A stretch of 62,847 nt of DNA, from the NCBI GenBank assembly GCA_001799695.1, contig MGTY01000029.1:1-62847 (forward strand). The letters are read 5' to 3'. The DNA comes from Elusimicrobia bacterium GWA2_69_24. Lineage in GTDB: Bacteria; Elusimicrobiota; Elusimicrobia; UBA1565. A program made the translations under genes and the position numbers. Of the stretch, positions 33,519-41,897 are shown piece by piece; position 1 is the stretch's first letter, and each line of letters begins with the position of its first letter. A model generated the notes under the pieces. That model saw nothing but the letters and a program-made list of their open reading frames with translations, was not told the DNA's origin and searched no databases.

Positions 33519-35468
33519 GTGGAATACATCCCGCTGGAAGCCTGCCCGCCCCAGGTCTACGAGGGCCTGGGGCTGATGAGCGGACTGGAGATCCATCAGC
33601 AGCTCTTCACCGAGAAGAAGCTATTCTGCCGGTGCCCCGCCGGCCGCTACTCCAAGCACTGGGACGCCCGCATCCTGCGGCACATGCGCCCCACCCTCTC
33701 CGAGCTGGGCGAATACGACGGCACGGCCCTGATGGAGTTCAAGACCAAGAAGGAGATCACCTACCTCATCAACAAGGAGACGGTCTGCACCTACGAGTTC
33801 GACGACACGCCCCCGTTCCAGATCAACGACCAGGCCGTGGACATCGCCCTCGAGGTCACCCTGCTCCTCAACTGCAACATGGTCTCCGAGTTCCACATCG
33901 CCCGCAAGCAGTACCTCGACGGCTCCATCCCGGCGGGCTTCCAGAGGACGACCATCCTGGGGACCGACGGCTGGATCCCTTATGCGGGCCGGCGCATCGG
34001 CATCCGCCAGCTCGGGCTGGAGGAGGACTCCTGCCGCGAGGTCTCGGACATCGGGCACCAGCGCACCTACGTCACCGACCGCCTGGGCATGCCCCTCATC
34101 GAGACCGTGACCTACCCGGACATGAAGACCCCCCAGGAGGCGGCCGAGGTGGCCCACCGCCTGCGGCGCCTGGTGCGCGCGACCAGGCATGTGCGCACCG
34201 GGGCCGGGGCCGGGCGAGAGGACGTGAACGTCAGCGTGCGGGGGGGCAACCGCTGCGAGATCAAGGGCGTCTCCAGCATCAAGCGCATCCCGCTCCTCGT
34301 GCACAACGAAGCCTTCCGCCAGGCCGCGCTCCTCGAGATCCGTGCGTCCCTGCTCTCGCGGGGCCTCAAGCCCGAGACCTTCGCTCCGCGCGATGCGGAC
34401 CTCACCAGCCGCCTGCAGAAAACCCGCTTCGTCCCCATCCGCCAGGCCCTGGACGCGGGCAAGCGCGTGGCCGGCGTGCTGCTCCCGGTCTTCGAGGGCA
34501 TCCTGAGCCGCCCACTGACCCCGGGCCGGCGCTTCATGGCTGAGTTCTCCGACCGGGTCCGGGTCATCGCCTGCATCGACGAGCAGCCCAACATCATCGT
34601 GAGCGACCTGCCCGACGGCACACTTTCCCCCGACTCCTGGCTGACCGCCCGCAAGGCCCTGGGCGCCGGGACGCAGGACGCGGTGGTCCTGGTCTGGGGC
34701 GCGGTCGAAGACGTGCGCACCGCCGTGGCCGAGATCGGCGCCCGGGCCAGGGAAGCCCTGGTGGGCGTGCCCCTGGAGACCCGTCAGGCTCTTCCCGACG
34801 GAAACACCGGCTTTGAGCGCATCCTCCCGGGCCCGGAGCGCATGTACCCCGACACCGACCTCCCGCCCAAAGCCGTGCTGGACGCGCAGGTGGACGCCAT
34901 CCGCGCGCGCCTGCCCGACCAGCCCTGGGCGCGGGAAGAGCGCTACCTCAAGGCCGGGCTGGCCCCCGAGCTGGCGTTCCGGCTCAGCGTGTCGCCCTTC
35001 GCCCCGCTCTACGACCAGCTCGCCCCACTCGGAGGAGTCCGGCCATCCTGCCTGGCCTCGCTCCTGGTGGATCATCTCCGCTCGCTCAAACGCCGCGGCC
35101 TCGACCTCACGCGCCTGCAGGACGCCTTCCTGAGCTCCGCCTTCGGGCTCCTGGCGCGGGGCAAGATCATGTGGGGCGGGGTCCTGGCCCTCATCGAATT
35201 CTCGCTGGGCGGCGTGCAGGGCGCGCCGGAGGAGCTGGTGGACTGCTTCCAGCTCCAGCCCGCCTCCGAGGACGATATCCGCAAGGGGCTCGAGGACACT
35301 CTGCACGAGCTCAAGGGCCGCCGCTTTCCTTCGCGCGAGGATCAGGTCCGCTACGCCATGGGGCATTTCATGGGACGCCTGGGCCGGCGCGTGGACGGAG
35401 CGGAGATCCGCCGCCGCCTGTCGGAGGCGGTCGCCTCCGACCGCATCTTGAAGGAGACCGCGGCATGA
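33519..35468 (+). CDS. gatE: Glu-tRNA(Gln) amidotransferase subunit E (archaeal type)
   Basis: 649 residues, the length of archaeal GatE and far longer than bacterial GatB (about 480). GatE phosphorylates and amidates Glu-tRNA(Gln) using ammonia from GatD. The cradle domain starts with GLMSGLEIHQQL, and ARKQYLDGSIPAGFQRT near residue 127 is typical of the catalytic region. The GAD (AspRS-like) insertion unique to GatE is present at about 330-430, recognised by TRQALPDGNTGFER and RMYPDTDLPP. The C-terminal helical/YqeY-like part binds tRNA. Start is GTG; the stop overlaps the gatD ATG. GatDE is normally restricted to archaea. Confidence 0.93.
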   Translation: MEYIPLEACPPQVYEGLGLMSGLEIHQQLFTEKKLFCRCPAGRYSKHWDARILRHMRPTLSELGEYDGTALMEFKTKKEITYLINKETVCTYEFDDTPPFQINDQAVDIALEVTLLLNCNMVSEFHIARKQYLDGSIPAGFQRTTILGTDGWIPYAGRRIGIRQLGLEEDSCREVSDIGHQRTYVTDRLGMPLIETVTYPDMKTPQEAAEVAHRLRRLVRATRHVRTGAGAGREDVNVSVRGGNRCEIKGVSSIKRIPLLVHNEAFRQAALLEIRASLLSRGLKPETFAPRDADLTSRLQKTRFVPIRQALDAGKRVAGVLLPVFEGILSRPLTPGRRFMAEFSDRVRVIACIDEQPNIIVSDLPDGTLSPDSWLTARKALGAGTQDAVVLVWGAVEDVRTAVAEIGARAREALVGVPLETRQALPDGNTGFERILPGPERMYPDTDLPPKAVLDAQVDAIRARLPDQPWAREERYLKAGLAPELAFRLSVSPFAPLYDQLAPLGGVRPSCLASLLVDHLRSLKRRGLDLTRLQDAFLSSAFGLLARGKIMWGGVLALIEFSLGGVQGAPEELVDCFQLQPASEDDIRKGLEDTLHELKGRRFPSREDQVRYAMGHFMGRLGRRVDGAEIRRRLSEAVASDRILKETAA

Positions 35469-36853
35469 GCGGCGCCGACGACTACAAGGGCTACCGCGAG
35501 CCCGCGCTGTCGGTCCTCAAGCGCTTCCAGGTCCGGGTCTGGTCCGACGTGACGGTCGCATCCAGCCGCGGCAAGTTCACGGGCATCATCCTGCCGCGCT
35601 CCGAGACCGCGGACCCCGACCACGTGGTGCTCAAGCTGCGCAGCGGCTACAACGTGGGCCTGCGCCACAACACCATCACCGCGATGCGCGAGGACAGCTA
35701 CAAGGAGTTCCACTACCGCGTCCCCGAGAAGCAGTTCCCCTTCGACCCCGGCAAGCCCCGGGTCAAGCTCTTCGGCACCGGCGGCACCATCGCCTCGCGG
35801 TTGGACTACCGCACGGGCGCGGTCATCCCGGCCTTCTCCCCGGGCGAGCTCTACGGCTCCGTCCCCGAGCTCGCCGACATCTGCAACCTCGACACCGAGA
35901 AGCTCTACAGCGTGTTCAGCGAGAACATGGGCCCCGAGCAGTGGATCGGCACGGCCCAGGCCATCGGAGCCGAGATCGCCAAGGGCGTGAACGGGATCGT
36001 CATCGGGCACGGCACCGACGTGATGCACCACACGGCCGCCGCGCTCTCCTTCATGGTGCAGCACTCCCCGGTGCCCATCGTCATGGTGGGCTCCCAGCGC
36101 TCCTCCGACCGGCCCTCCTCCGACGCGGCCCTCAACCTCATCCACGCGACCACCACGGCGGCAGCATCGGATATTGCCGAGGTGATGGTCTGCATGTTCG
36201 GCCCGACGTCGGACCAGTACGGCCTCCTGCACCGGGGCACGCGCGTGCGCAAGATGCACTCTTCCTACCGCTCCACCTTCCGCACCCTCAGCGACATCCC
36301 GCTGGCCATGGTCGACCGCAAGAAGATCACCCCGCTCAAGACCGAGTACCAGCGGCGGCGCAGCGACCGCAAGGTGGACATCGACGCGGTGTTCGACGAC
36401 CGGGTAGCCCTCCTCTACTACTATCCCAACATGAAGCCGGACGTCATCGACGCCCTGGTGGACAACGGCTACCGGGGCATCGTGATCGCGGGCACCGGGC
36501 TCGGCCACGTGAACAAGCCCACCTACCCGGCCTTCAGGCGCGCCTGCGACCAGGGCGTGACGGTGTGCATGACCGTGCAGACGCTCTGGGGCTTCGCGCA
36601 GATGTACGTCTACGAGACCGGGCGCGAGCTGATGGGCCTGGGCATATTCCCGCTCGACAACATGCTCCCCGAGGTCGCCTACATCAAGCTGGGCTGGGCC
36701 CTGGCCCATAGCCAGGACCCGGCGGAGGTCCGGCGCATCATGACCACCCCCATCGCGGGCGAGATCACCGAGCGCGAGCCGCACAACGGCTACCTGATCC
36801 TCCAGGGCGGCATCCCCGAGGTCGAGGAATTCATCCGGAGCTTCAAGAAATGA
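35465..36853 (+). CDS. gatD: Glu-tRNA(Gln) amidotransferase subunit D (archaeal type)
   Basis: 462 residues. GatD is an asparaginase-like amidase that releases ammonia from asparagine or glutamine for GatE. An N-terminal beta-barrel domain of about 95 residues (VRVWSDVTVASSRGKFTGIILP) distinguishes it from plain L-asparaginases. The amidase domain has FGTGGTIAS with Thr105 as likely nucleophile, HGTDVMHHTA with the second Thr/Asp pair, and the C-terminal half TGLGHVNKP. The start at 35465 overlaps the gatE stop (ATGA) and its stop overlaps the next start, so expression is tightly coupled. This gene order matches an intact heterotetrameric GatDE enzyme. Confidence 0.93.
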   Translation: MSGADDYKGYREPALSVLKRFQVRVWSDVTVASSRGKFTGIILPRSETADPDHVVLKLRSGYNVGLRHNTITAMREDSYKEFHYRVPEKQFPFDPGKPRVKLFGTGGTIASRLDYRTGAVIPAFSPGELYGSVPELADICNLDTEKLYSVFSENMGPEQWIGTAQAIGAEIAKGVNGIVIGHGTDVMHHTAAALSFMVQHSPVPIVMVGSQRSSDRPSSDAALNLIHATTTAAASDIAEVMVCMFGPTSDQYGLLHRGTRVRKMHSSYRSTFRTLSDIPLAMVDRKKITPLKTEYQRRRSDRKVDIDAVFDDRVALLYYYPNMKPDVIDALVDNGYRGIVIAGTGLGHVNKPTYPAFRRACDQGVTVCMTVQTLWGFAQMYVYETGRELMGLGIFPLDNMLPEVAYIKLGWALAHSQDPAEVRRIMTTPIAGEITEREPHNGYLILQGGIPEVEEFIRSFKK

Positions 36854-38628
36854 GACGGCCCGGCCCCGCCCTCACCCTGGCCCTGGCCCTGGCCCTCGCC
36901 GCCGCCTGCTCGGGCCAGGACCAGGGCCAGCCGGGCGCGGGAACGGACCGGGGCACCTACGTGCACGCGGGCATCTCCGAGGCGAGCACCTTGGACCCGG
37001 CCATCGCCTACGACACCTCGAGCCACTACCTGCTCATCAACGTCTACGAGCCCCTCCTGGACTTCAAGGGCTCCAGCCTCACCGAGCTCGAGGGGCGCAT
37101 CGCCGAGAAGGTGCCCTCCCGCGAGAACGGGCTGATCTCCGCCGACGGTCGGACCTACGCATTCCCCATCCGCAAGGGCGTGCGCTTCCACGAGGGGGGG
37201 CGTCTCACCCCCGAGGACGTCCGGTACTCCCTCCTGCGCTTCATGCTCCTCGACGCGGCCGGGGGCCCTTCCGCCCTGCTCCTGGAACCGGTGACGGGCT
37301 CGGCCGTCACGCGCGGCAAGGACGGCAAGCCGCTCGACGAGGTCTTCGCCAAGGCCGACGCCGCGGTGCGCGTGGACGGGGACAAAGTGCTCGTCACCCT
37401 GGACAAGCCCTTCGCCCCCTTCCTGACCGTACTCGCCTCCTGGGGCCTGATCGTGCCCAAGGACTGGTGCGCGTCCCACGGGGCCTGGGACGGGAGCTCC
37501 GCGACCTGGAAGCAGTACAACGGCGGACCGAAGACCGCCTCTTACCTCCACGACCACGCCAACGGCTCCGGCCCCTTCAAGCTGGAGCGCTGGCAGAAGG
37601 ACAAGAACGAGTTCGCCCTGGTCCGCTTCGACGGCTACTGGAAGGGTCCGGCCAAGCTCGAGCGCGCGGTGGTCAAGGTCGTCCCCGAGTTCCGGACCCG
37701 CAAACTCATGCTCGCCTCGGGCGACGCGGACTCCATACAGGCGGACTACCTGCAGCTGCCCCTCCTGAAGAGCGCGGAGGGGGTGCAGGTGATAGACGAC
37801 CTGCCCCGCATCGACATGAGCCCCTCCATCTTCTTCGTCCAGGACATCAAGACCCAGGACAACCCCTACGTGGGCTCCGGCAAGCTCGACGGCCAGGGCA
37901 TCCCCCCGGACTTTTTCGCCGACATCGAGGTCCGCAAGGGCTTCGCCCACGCCCTGGACTACGACGGCTACATCAACGACGTGAACCAGGGCAAGGGCAG
38001 CCGCGCCAACAGCTTCATCCCCAAGGGCATGTTCGGGCACAACCCCGGGCAGAAGACCCGGGACTACGACCGAGACAAGGCGGAGGCCTGCTTCAAGAAG
38101 GCCCACGGCGGTAAGCTGTGGAAGAAGGGCTTCAAGTTCACCTTCGTCTACAACACCGGCAACCAGGCGCGCGAGGTCGTGGCCAACATGTTCAAGCGCT
38201 CGCTGGAGAGCATCAACCCCAAGTTCGTGATCGAGACCCGCCCGGTGCCGTGGTCGGCCTTGCTGGACCTCTCCAACGCCTCCAAGCTCCCGATGTTCAC
38301 CATGGGCTGGACCCCGGACTTCCCGGACCCGCACAACTTCGCCTTCCATTTCATGCACTCCCAGGGGAACTACCCGCGCCTGCAGGGCTACCGCAACGAG
38401 GAAGCCGATCGGCTGGTCACCGCCGCCATGACCGAGCTGGACCCGGCCCGGCGCCGGGAGTTCTACCGCCGCCTGCAGGAGATCGCCTATGACGACGTGC
38501 CGTCGCTCTTCGTCCTGAACTCCGTGCTCTTCCGGGTGCAGCGCTCCTGGGTCGACGGCTACGTCTACAATCCCGTCCACCCCGGCTCCCCCGAACTCTG
38601 CCCGCTGTACACCCTGAGCAAGCGGTGA
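36850..38628 (+). CDS. ABC-type peptide/solute-binding lipoprotein (family 5)
   Basis: 592 residues of the DppA/OppA substrate-binding family (SBP_bac_5). A lipoprotein signal ends LALAAAC, making Cys20 the anchor. The fold is indicated by ASTLDPAIAYD, then FPIRKGVRFHEGGRLTPEDVRYSLLR near 100 and the C-terminal VPSLFVLNSV. Such proteins capture peptides or similar solutes for an ABC importer, but no permease or ATPase genes are next to it. It is oddly placed between gatD and an acyl-CoA ligase with 4-bp overlaps on both sides. Confidence 0.88.
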   Translation: MRRPGPALTLALALALAAACSGQDQGQPGAGTDRGTYVHAGISEASTLDPAIAYDTSSHYLLINVYEPLLDFKGSSLTELEGRIAEKVPSRENGLISADGRTYAFPIRKGVRFHEGGRLTPEDVRYSLLRFMLLDAAGGPSALLLEPVTGSAVTRGKDGKPLDEVFAKADAAVRVDGDKVLVTLDKPFAPFLTVLASWGLIVPKDWCASHGAWDGSSATWKQYNGGPKTASYLHDHANGSGPFKLERWQKDKNEFALVRFDGYWKGPAKLERAVVKVVPEFRTRKLMLASGDADSIQADYLQLPLLKSAEGVQVIDDLPRIDMSPSIFFVQDIKTQDNPYVGSGKLDGQGIPPDFFADIEVRKGFAHALDYDGYINDVNQGKGSRANSFIPKGMFGHNPGQKTRDYDRDKAEACFKKAHGGKLWKKGFKFTFVYNTGNQAREVVANMFKRSLESINPKFVIETRPVPWSALLDLSNASKLPMFTMGWTPDFPDPHNFAFHFMHSQGNYPRLQGYRNEEADRLVTAAMTELDPARRREFYRRLQEIAYDDVPSLFVLNSVLFRVQRSWVDGYVYNPVHPGSPELCPLYTLSKR

Positions 38629-40289
38629 CCGTCGGAAACAACCTCAACGATCTGCTGGACCTATCCGCACGGGAACGCCATGACGAGACGGCCCTGGTGT
38701 TCCCGGCGGGACGGGACACGCCCCACCGCGCCGGCATCCCCTTCTCCGCCGTGCTCGGGGTCCCGGTCGGCATCTGGACCGGGGAGCGCCGCCTCACCTT
38801 CTCCGAGCTCAACGGCCTGGTCCACCTCGCGGCCGCGGCCTTCCGGGGCGCGGGGATCGGCCCCGGGGACCGCGTGGCCATCGTGCACCGCAACGCCCCG
38901 GCCTTCGTCATCGCCTACTTCGGGCTCATGCGCATCGGGGCGGTGGCCGTCCCCATCAACTTCCTCATCCGCAAGGCCGAGGAACTGCGCTTCATGCTGG
39001 GGCATTGCGGCGCCAAGGGCGTGGTCACCCAGCGCGAGTTCCTCGAGGGCCTCACCGCGGCGCGGCGGGAACTGCCGGGCCTGCTGCACATCTGGGACAC
39101 CGACGCCTCCATGGAGCCCGGCATCGAGTGCTTCTGGGACCTGCTCCTCAAGCAGGACCCGGCCGCCGCGGAGGCCCCCTACCCGCCCGTGGACCCCGAG
39201 GCCACCGCCTGCATCCTCTACACCTCCGGGACCACCGGCGAGCCCAAGGGCGTGATGCTCAGCCACGCGAACCTGGTCTCCAACTGCGACGCCGCCATCC
39301 GGTCCATCGACCTGCGCGCGCAGGACACGATGCTGACGCTTTTGCCCATGTTCCACACCTTCGCCTGGACCGTGTGCGTCCTGCTGGCCCTGCGCGTGGG
39401 GATGAAGAACGTGCTGGCCCCCAGCATCACGCCGCCCAACGGCTGGCTCCGGCAGATGGGCCGGCACGGGGTGACCCTGTTCGTGGCCGTGCCCCAGCTC
39501 TACGCGCTCCTGGCCCGGCAGGCGCACGGCCTGACCGGCCTGGCGCTCAAGCACTGGTTCTTCCGCCGAGTGCGCCTGTGCGTGTCCGGCGCCGCGCCGC
39601 TGAGCCCCCAGACCTTCGGCGAGTTCCGCGCCGCCTTCCACTGCGACATCCTGGAGGGCTACGGCCTCACCGAGACCTCGCCCATCGCGACCGTCGGCCG
39701 CCCGGGCACGGCCGCGCCGGGCAAGGTCGGGCCGCCCATCGAGGGCGTGAGCGTGCGCATCTGCGACGACGCGGGCCGGGAGCTCCCGCAGGGGGAGGAA
39801 GGCGAGATCCAGATCCGGGGCCCGAACGTGATGAAGGGCTATTTCGACGACCCGGCGGCCACGGCGGCGGTGCTCGCGGACGGCTGGTTCAAGACCGGGG
39901 ACATCGGCGCCCTGGAGCCGGACGGGCAGTTGAGCATCCGGGACCGCAAGAAGGACATGATCATCGTGAAGGGGCTCAAGGTCTTCCCGGCGCAGATCGA
40001 GGCGGTGCTCCTGAGCCATCCCGCGGTGGAGGAAGCCGCGGTCATCGGGGTCCCCGACGAGACGGGCGACGAGCACGTGAAGGCCTTCCTGGTCCTCAAG
40101 AAAGACGCGCCCGGCGGCCCGGGGGGCGCCCTGACCTCCGTCAAACAGCTCTGCCGGGAGCGCTTTGATTCCTACAAGCGCCCCCGCGAGCTCGAGATCC
40201 TGGCCGCCCTGCCCAAGAACGCCCTGCAGAAGGTGCTCAAGCGCGAACTGCGGCGCGCCGAGACCGAGAAGCGCCGGGGCGCGGCGTGA
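38625..40289 (+). CDS. Long-chain acyl-CoA synthetase (AMP-forming)
   Basis: 554 residues of the ANL adenylating enzyme family, which activates a carboxylate with ATP and loads it on CoA. The P-loop-like YTSGTTGEPKGVML lies near residue 200, GYGLTETSP near 346, and the hinge and A8/A10 regions as WFKTGDIG, DRKKDMIIVKG and the catalytic Lys near PKNALQKVLKREL. The motif set is complete. Medium- or long-chain fatty acid is the likeliest substrate. It starts at GTG overlapping the previous stop and overlaps the next start by 4 bp. Confidence 0.92.
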   Translation: MTVGNNLNDLLDLSARERHDETALVFPAGRDTPHRAGIPFSAVLGVPVGIWTGERRLTFSELNGLVHLAAAAFRGAGIGPGDRVAIVHRNAPAFVIAYFGLMRIGAVAVPINFLIRKAEELRFMLGHCGAKGVVTQREFLEGLTAARRELPGLLHIWDTDASMEPGIECFWDLLLKQDPAAAEAPYPPVDPEATACILYTSGTTGEPKGVMLSHANLVSNCDAAIRSIDLRAQDTMLTLLPMFHTFAWTVCVLLALRVGMKNVLAPSITPPNGWLRQMGRHGVTLFVAVPQLYALLARQAHGLTGLALKHWFFRRVRLCVSGAAPLSPQTFGEFRAAFHCDILEGYGLTETSPIATVGRPGTAAPGKVGPPIEGVSVRICDDAGRELPQGEEGEIQIRGPNVMKGYFDDPAATAAVLADGWFKTGDIGALEPDGQLSIRDRKKDMIIVKGLKVFPAQIEAVLLSHPAVEEAAVIGVPDETGDEHVKAFLVLKKDAPGGPGGALTSVKQLCRERFDSYKRPRELEILAALPKNALQKVLKRELRRAETEKRRGAA

Positions 40290-41812
40290 AGCCGTCCCGC
40301 GCCAAGACGCTCCATCCGGCCTGGCTCGACTCCTTGGAACGGGGACCTCTGTTCCTGTCGGTCCGGGCGGCCCTGCGCGGCACGGACGCCTACCTCGTGG
40401 GCGGCGCCCTGCGCGACGCGGCCCTGGGCCGTAAAGGGGAACTCCGCGACCTCGACCTGGCCGCTCCGGGGGACGCGGAGGCTTTCGCCCGGCGCCTGGC
40501 CAAACGGCTGGGGGGGACGTGCTTTCTGATGCATGAGGCCACCCAGGTCTACCGCATCGTCCCGAAACCCGGCGGCAAGGGCTCGGCCCCTTTCCAGGTC
40601 GACGTGGCGCGCCTGCAGGGCCAGGGCATCCTCGCGGACCTGGGGCGGCGGGACTTCGCGGCCAACGCCATGGCCCTGCCCTGCGCCGGGGGGGACCTGC
40701 TCGATCCCTTCGGCGGTCTCCAGGACCTCGAGCGCCGGGTCCTGCGCGCCACGCACGACCAGGTCTTCCGCGAGGACCCCTTGCGCCTGCTCCGGGCCTT
40801 CCGCATCGCGGCCCAACTGGGCCTGCGCCTGGACGCGGGGACCCTGCGCCGCATCCGCAAGGACGCGCCGCTCCTCAAGAAATGCGCGGGCGAGCGCAAA
40901 CGCATGGAACTGTTCGCGCTCCTGTCGGTGCCCGCGGCCGCGCCCTGGCTGCACGCCATGGACGACGCGGGCCTCCTGGCGGCGCTCTTGCCGGAGCTCG
41001 AGCCCAGCCGGGCCTGCGCCGAGGTCTATTACGGGAAGGGGGGGGTGCTGAAGCATTCCCTCGCGGTCGCGGCCCGCATGGACCTGTTGCTGGGGGACCT
41101 GGAGGCCGCCTTCGGCAAGTCGGCCGAGCCCATCAGGCGGGAGCTGGCCGACACGGAAGGGCGGCCCAAGAACCTCCCCGCCCTCCTGCGCCTGGGCGCG
41201 CTCCTGCACGACGTGGCCAAGCCCGCCTGCGCCAAGATGCTGGACGGCCGCCTGCGCTTCTTCGAGCACGAGGCCGAGGGCGCCCGCATGGCCGGGAAGA
41301 TCATGGACCGCCTGCGCTGCTCCCGCGACGAAGCCGGCTGGGTGTCGGCCTGGATCGTGTACCATCTGCGCCCCGGCAACCTGGCCTCCAACAGGATCGT
41401 TTCGGACAAGGCCGTGTTCCGCTTCTTCCGGGACCTGGGCCCCAAGGGGGTGGGGCTGCTGCTGCTCTGCTGGGCGGACCACGCCAGCTACCTGACGCCC
41501 GCGCGCCTGGCCTCGGTGCTGCGCTGGACCCGGGAGGACCCGCAGACCTTCGATTCCCGCAAGGTCCGCGACGCGGATACGCGCAAGACGCTCTACCACC
41601 TGCAGGTCGTCTCCCTGCTCCTGGACCGCTGGTTCCACCGCCCCGAGACCGCCCGCCCCGTGCGCCTCTTGGACGGGGTCGCGGTCATGAAGACCCTGGG
41701 CATCCCCCCCGGTCCCAAGGTGGGGGAACTGCTCGCCGCCCTCCAGGAAGCCCAGGGCGAGGGCAAGGTCCGGACCCGGGAAGACGCCCTGCGCTACCTC
41801 CGTTCCCTGTAA
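40286..41812 (+). CDS. CCA-adding / poly(A) polymerase family enzyme with HD domain
   Basis: 508 residues of the class II nucleotidyltransferase family. The head domain has YLVGGALRDAALG near residue 37 and the two catalytic Asp in ELRDLDLA near 55. RDFAANAMALP and REDPLRLLRAFRIAAQLG form the ATP/CTP-binding neck. A C-terminal HD domain (HDVAKPACAK near 308) suggests added phosphohydrolase activity, as in some CCA enzymes. It could be the tRNA CCA-adding enzyme or a poly(A) polymerase; sequence alone does not separate them. It is the last gene of the GatDE run. Confidence 0.9.
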   Translation: MKPSRAKTLHPAWLDSLERGPLFLSVRAALRGTDAYLVGGALRDAALGRKGELRDLDLAAPGDAEAFARRLAKRLGGTCFLMHEATQVYRIVPKPGGKGSAPFQVDVARLQGQGILADLGRRDFAANAMALPCAGGDLLDPFGGLQDLERRVLRATHDQVFREDPLRLLRAFRIAAQLGLRLDAGTLRRIRKDAPLLKKCAGERKRMELFALLSVPAAAPWLHAMDDAGLLAALLPELEPSRACAEVYYGKGGVLKHSLAVAARMDLLLGDLEAAFGKSAEPIRRELADTEGRPKNLPALLRLGALLHDVAKPACAKMLDGRLRFFEHEAEGARMAGKIMDRLRCSRDEAGWVSAWIVYHLRPGNLASNRIVSDKAVFRFFRDLGPKGVGLLLLCWADHASYLTPARLASVLRWTREDPQTFDSRKVRDADTRKTLYHLQVVSLLLDRWFHRPETARPVRLLDGVAVMKTLGIPPGPKVGELLAALQEAQGEGKVRTREDALRYLRSL

Positions 41813-41882
41813 CAAATTCCTCATTTCATCCTTCCATAATAGTGCCGTGGGTCCCCCCATGGCTGAGGGATACAACCCCTGC

Positions 41883-41888
41883 TATACT
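41883..41888 (+). promoter_or_regulatory. -10 box before the giant surface protein
   Basis: TATACT ends nine bases before the ATG at 41898 and overlaps the alternative ATG at 41889. It supports 41898 as the start, with a leader of a few bases at most. Confidence 0.5.
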
Positions 41889-41897
41889 ATGGCCCGT

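Noticed and set aside
33519-36853. GatB plus an ordinary L-asparaginase
   Set aside because: The first protein has the GAD insertion and length of GatE, and the second has the extra N-terminal barrel of GatD; gene order and overlap also fit GatDE.
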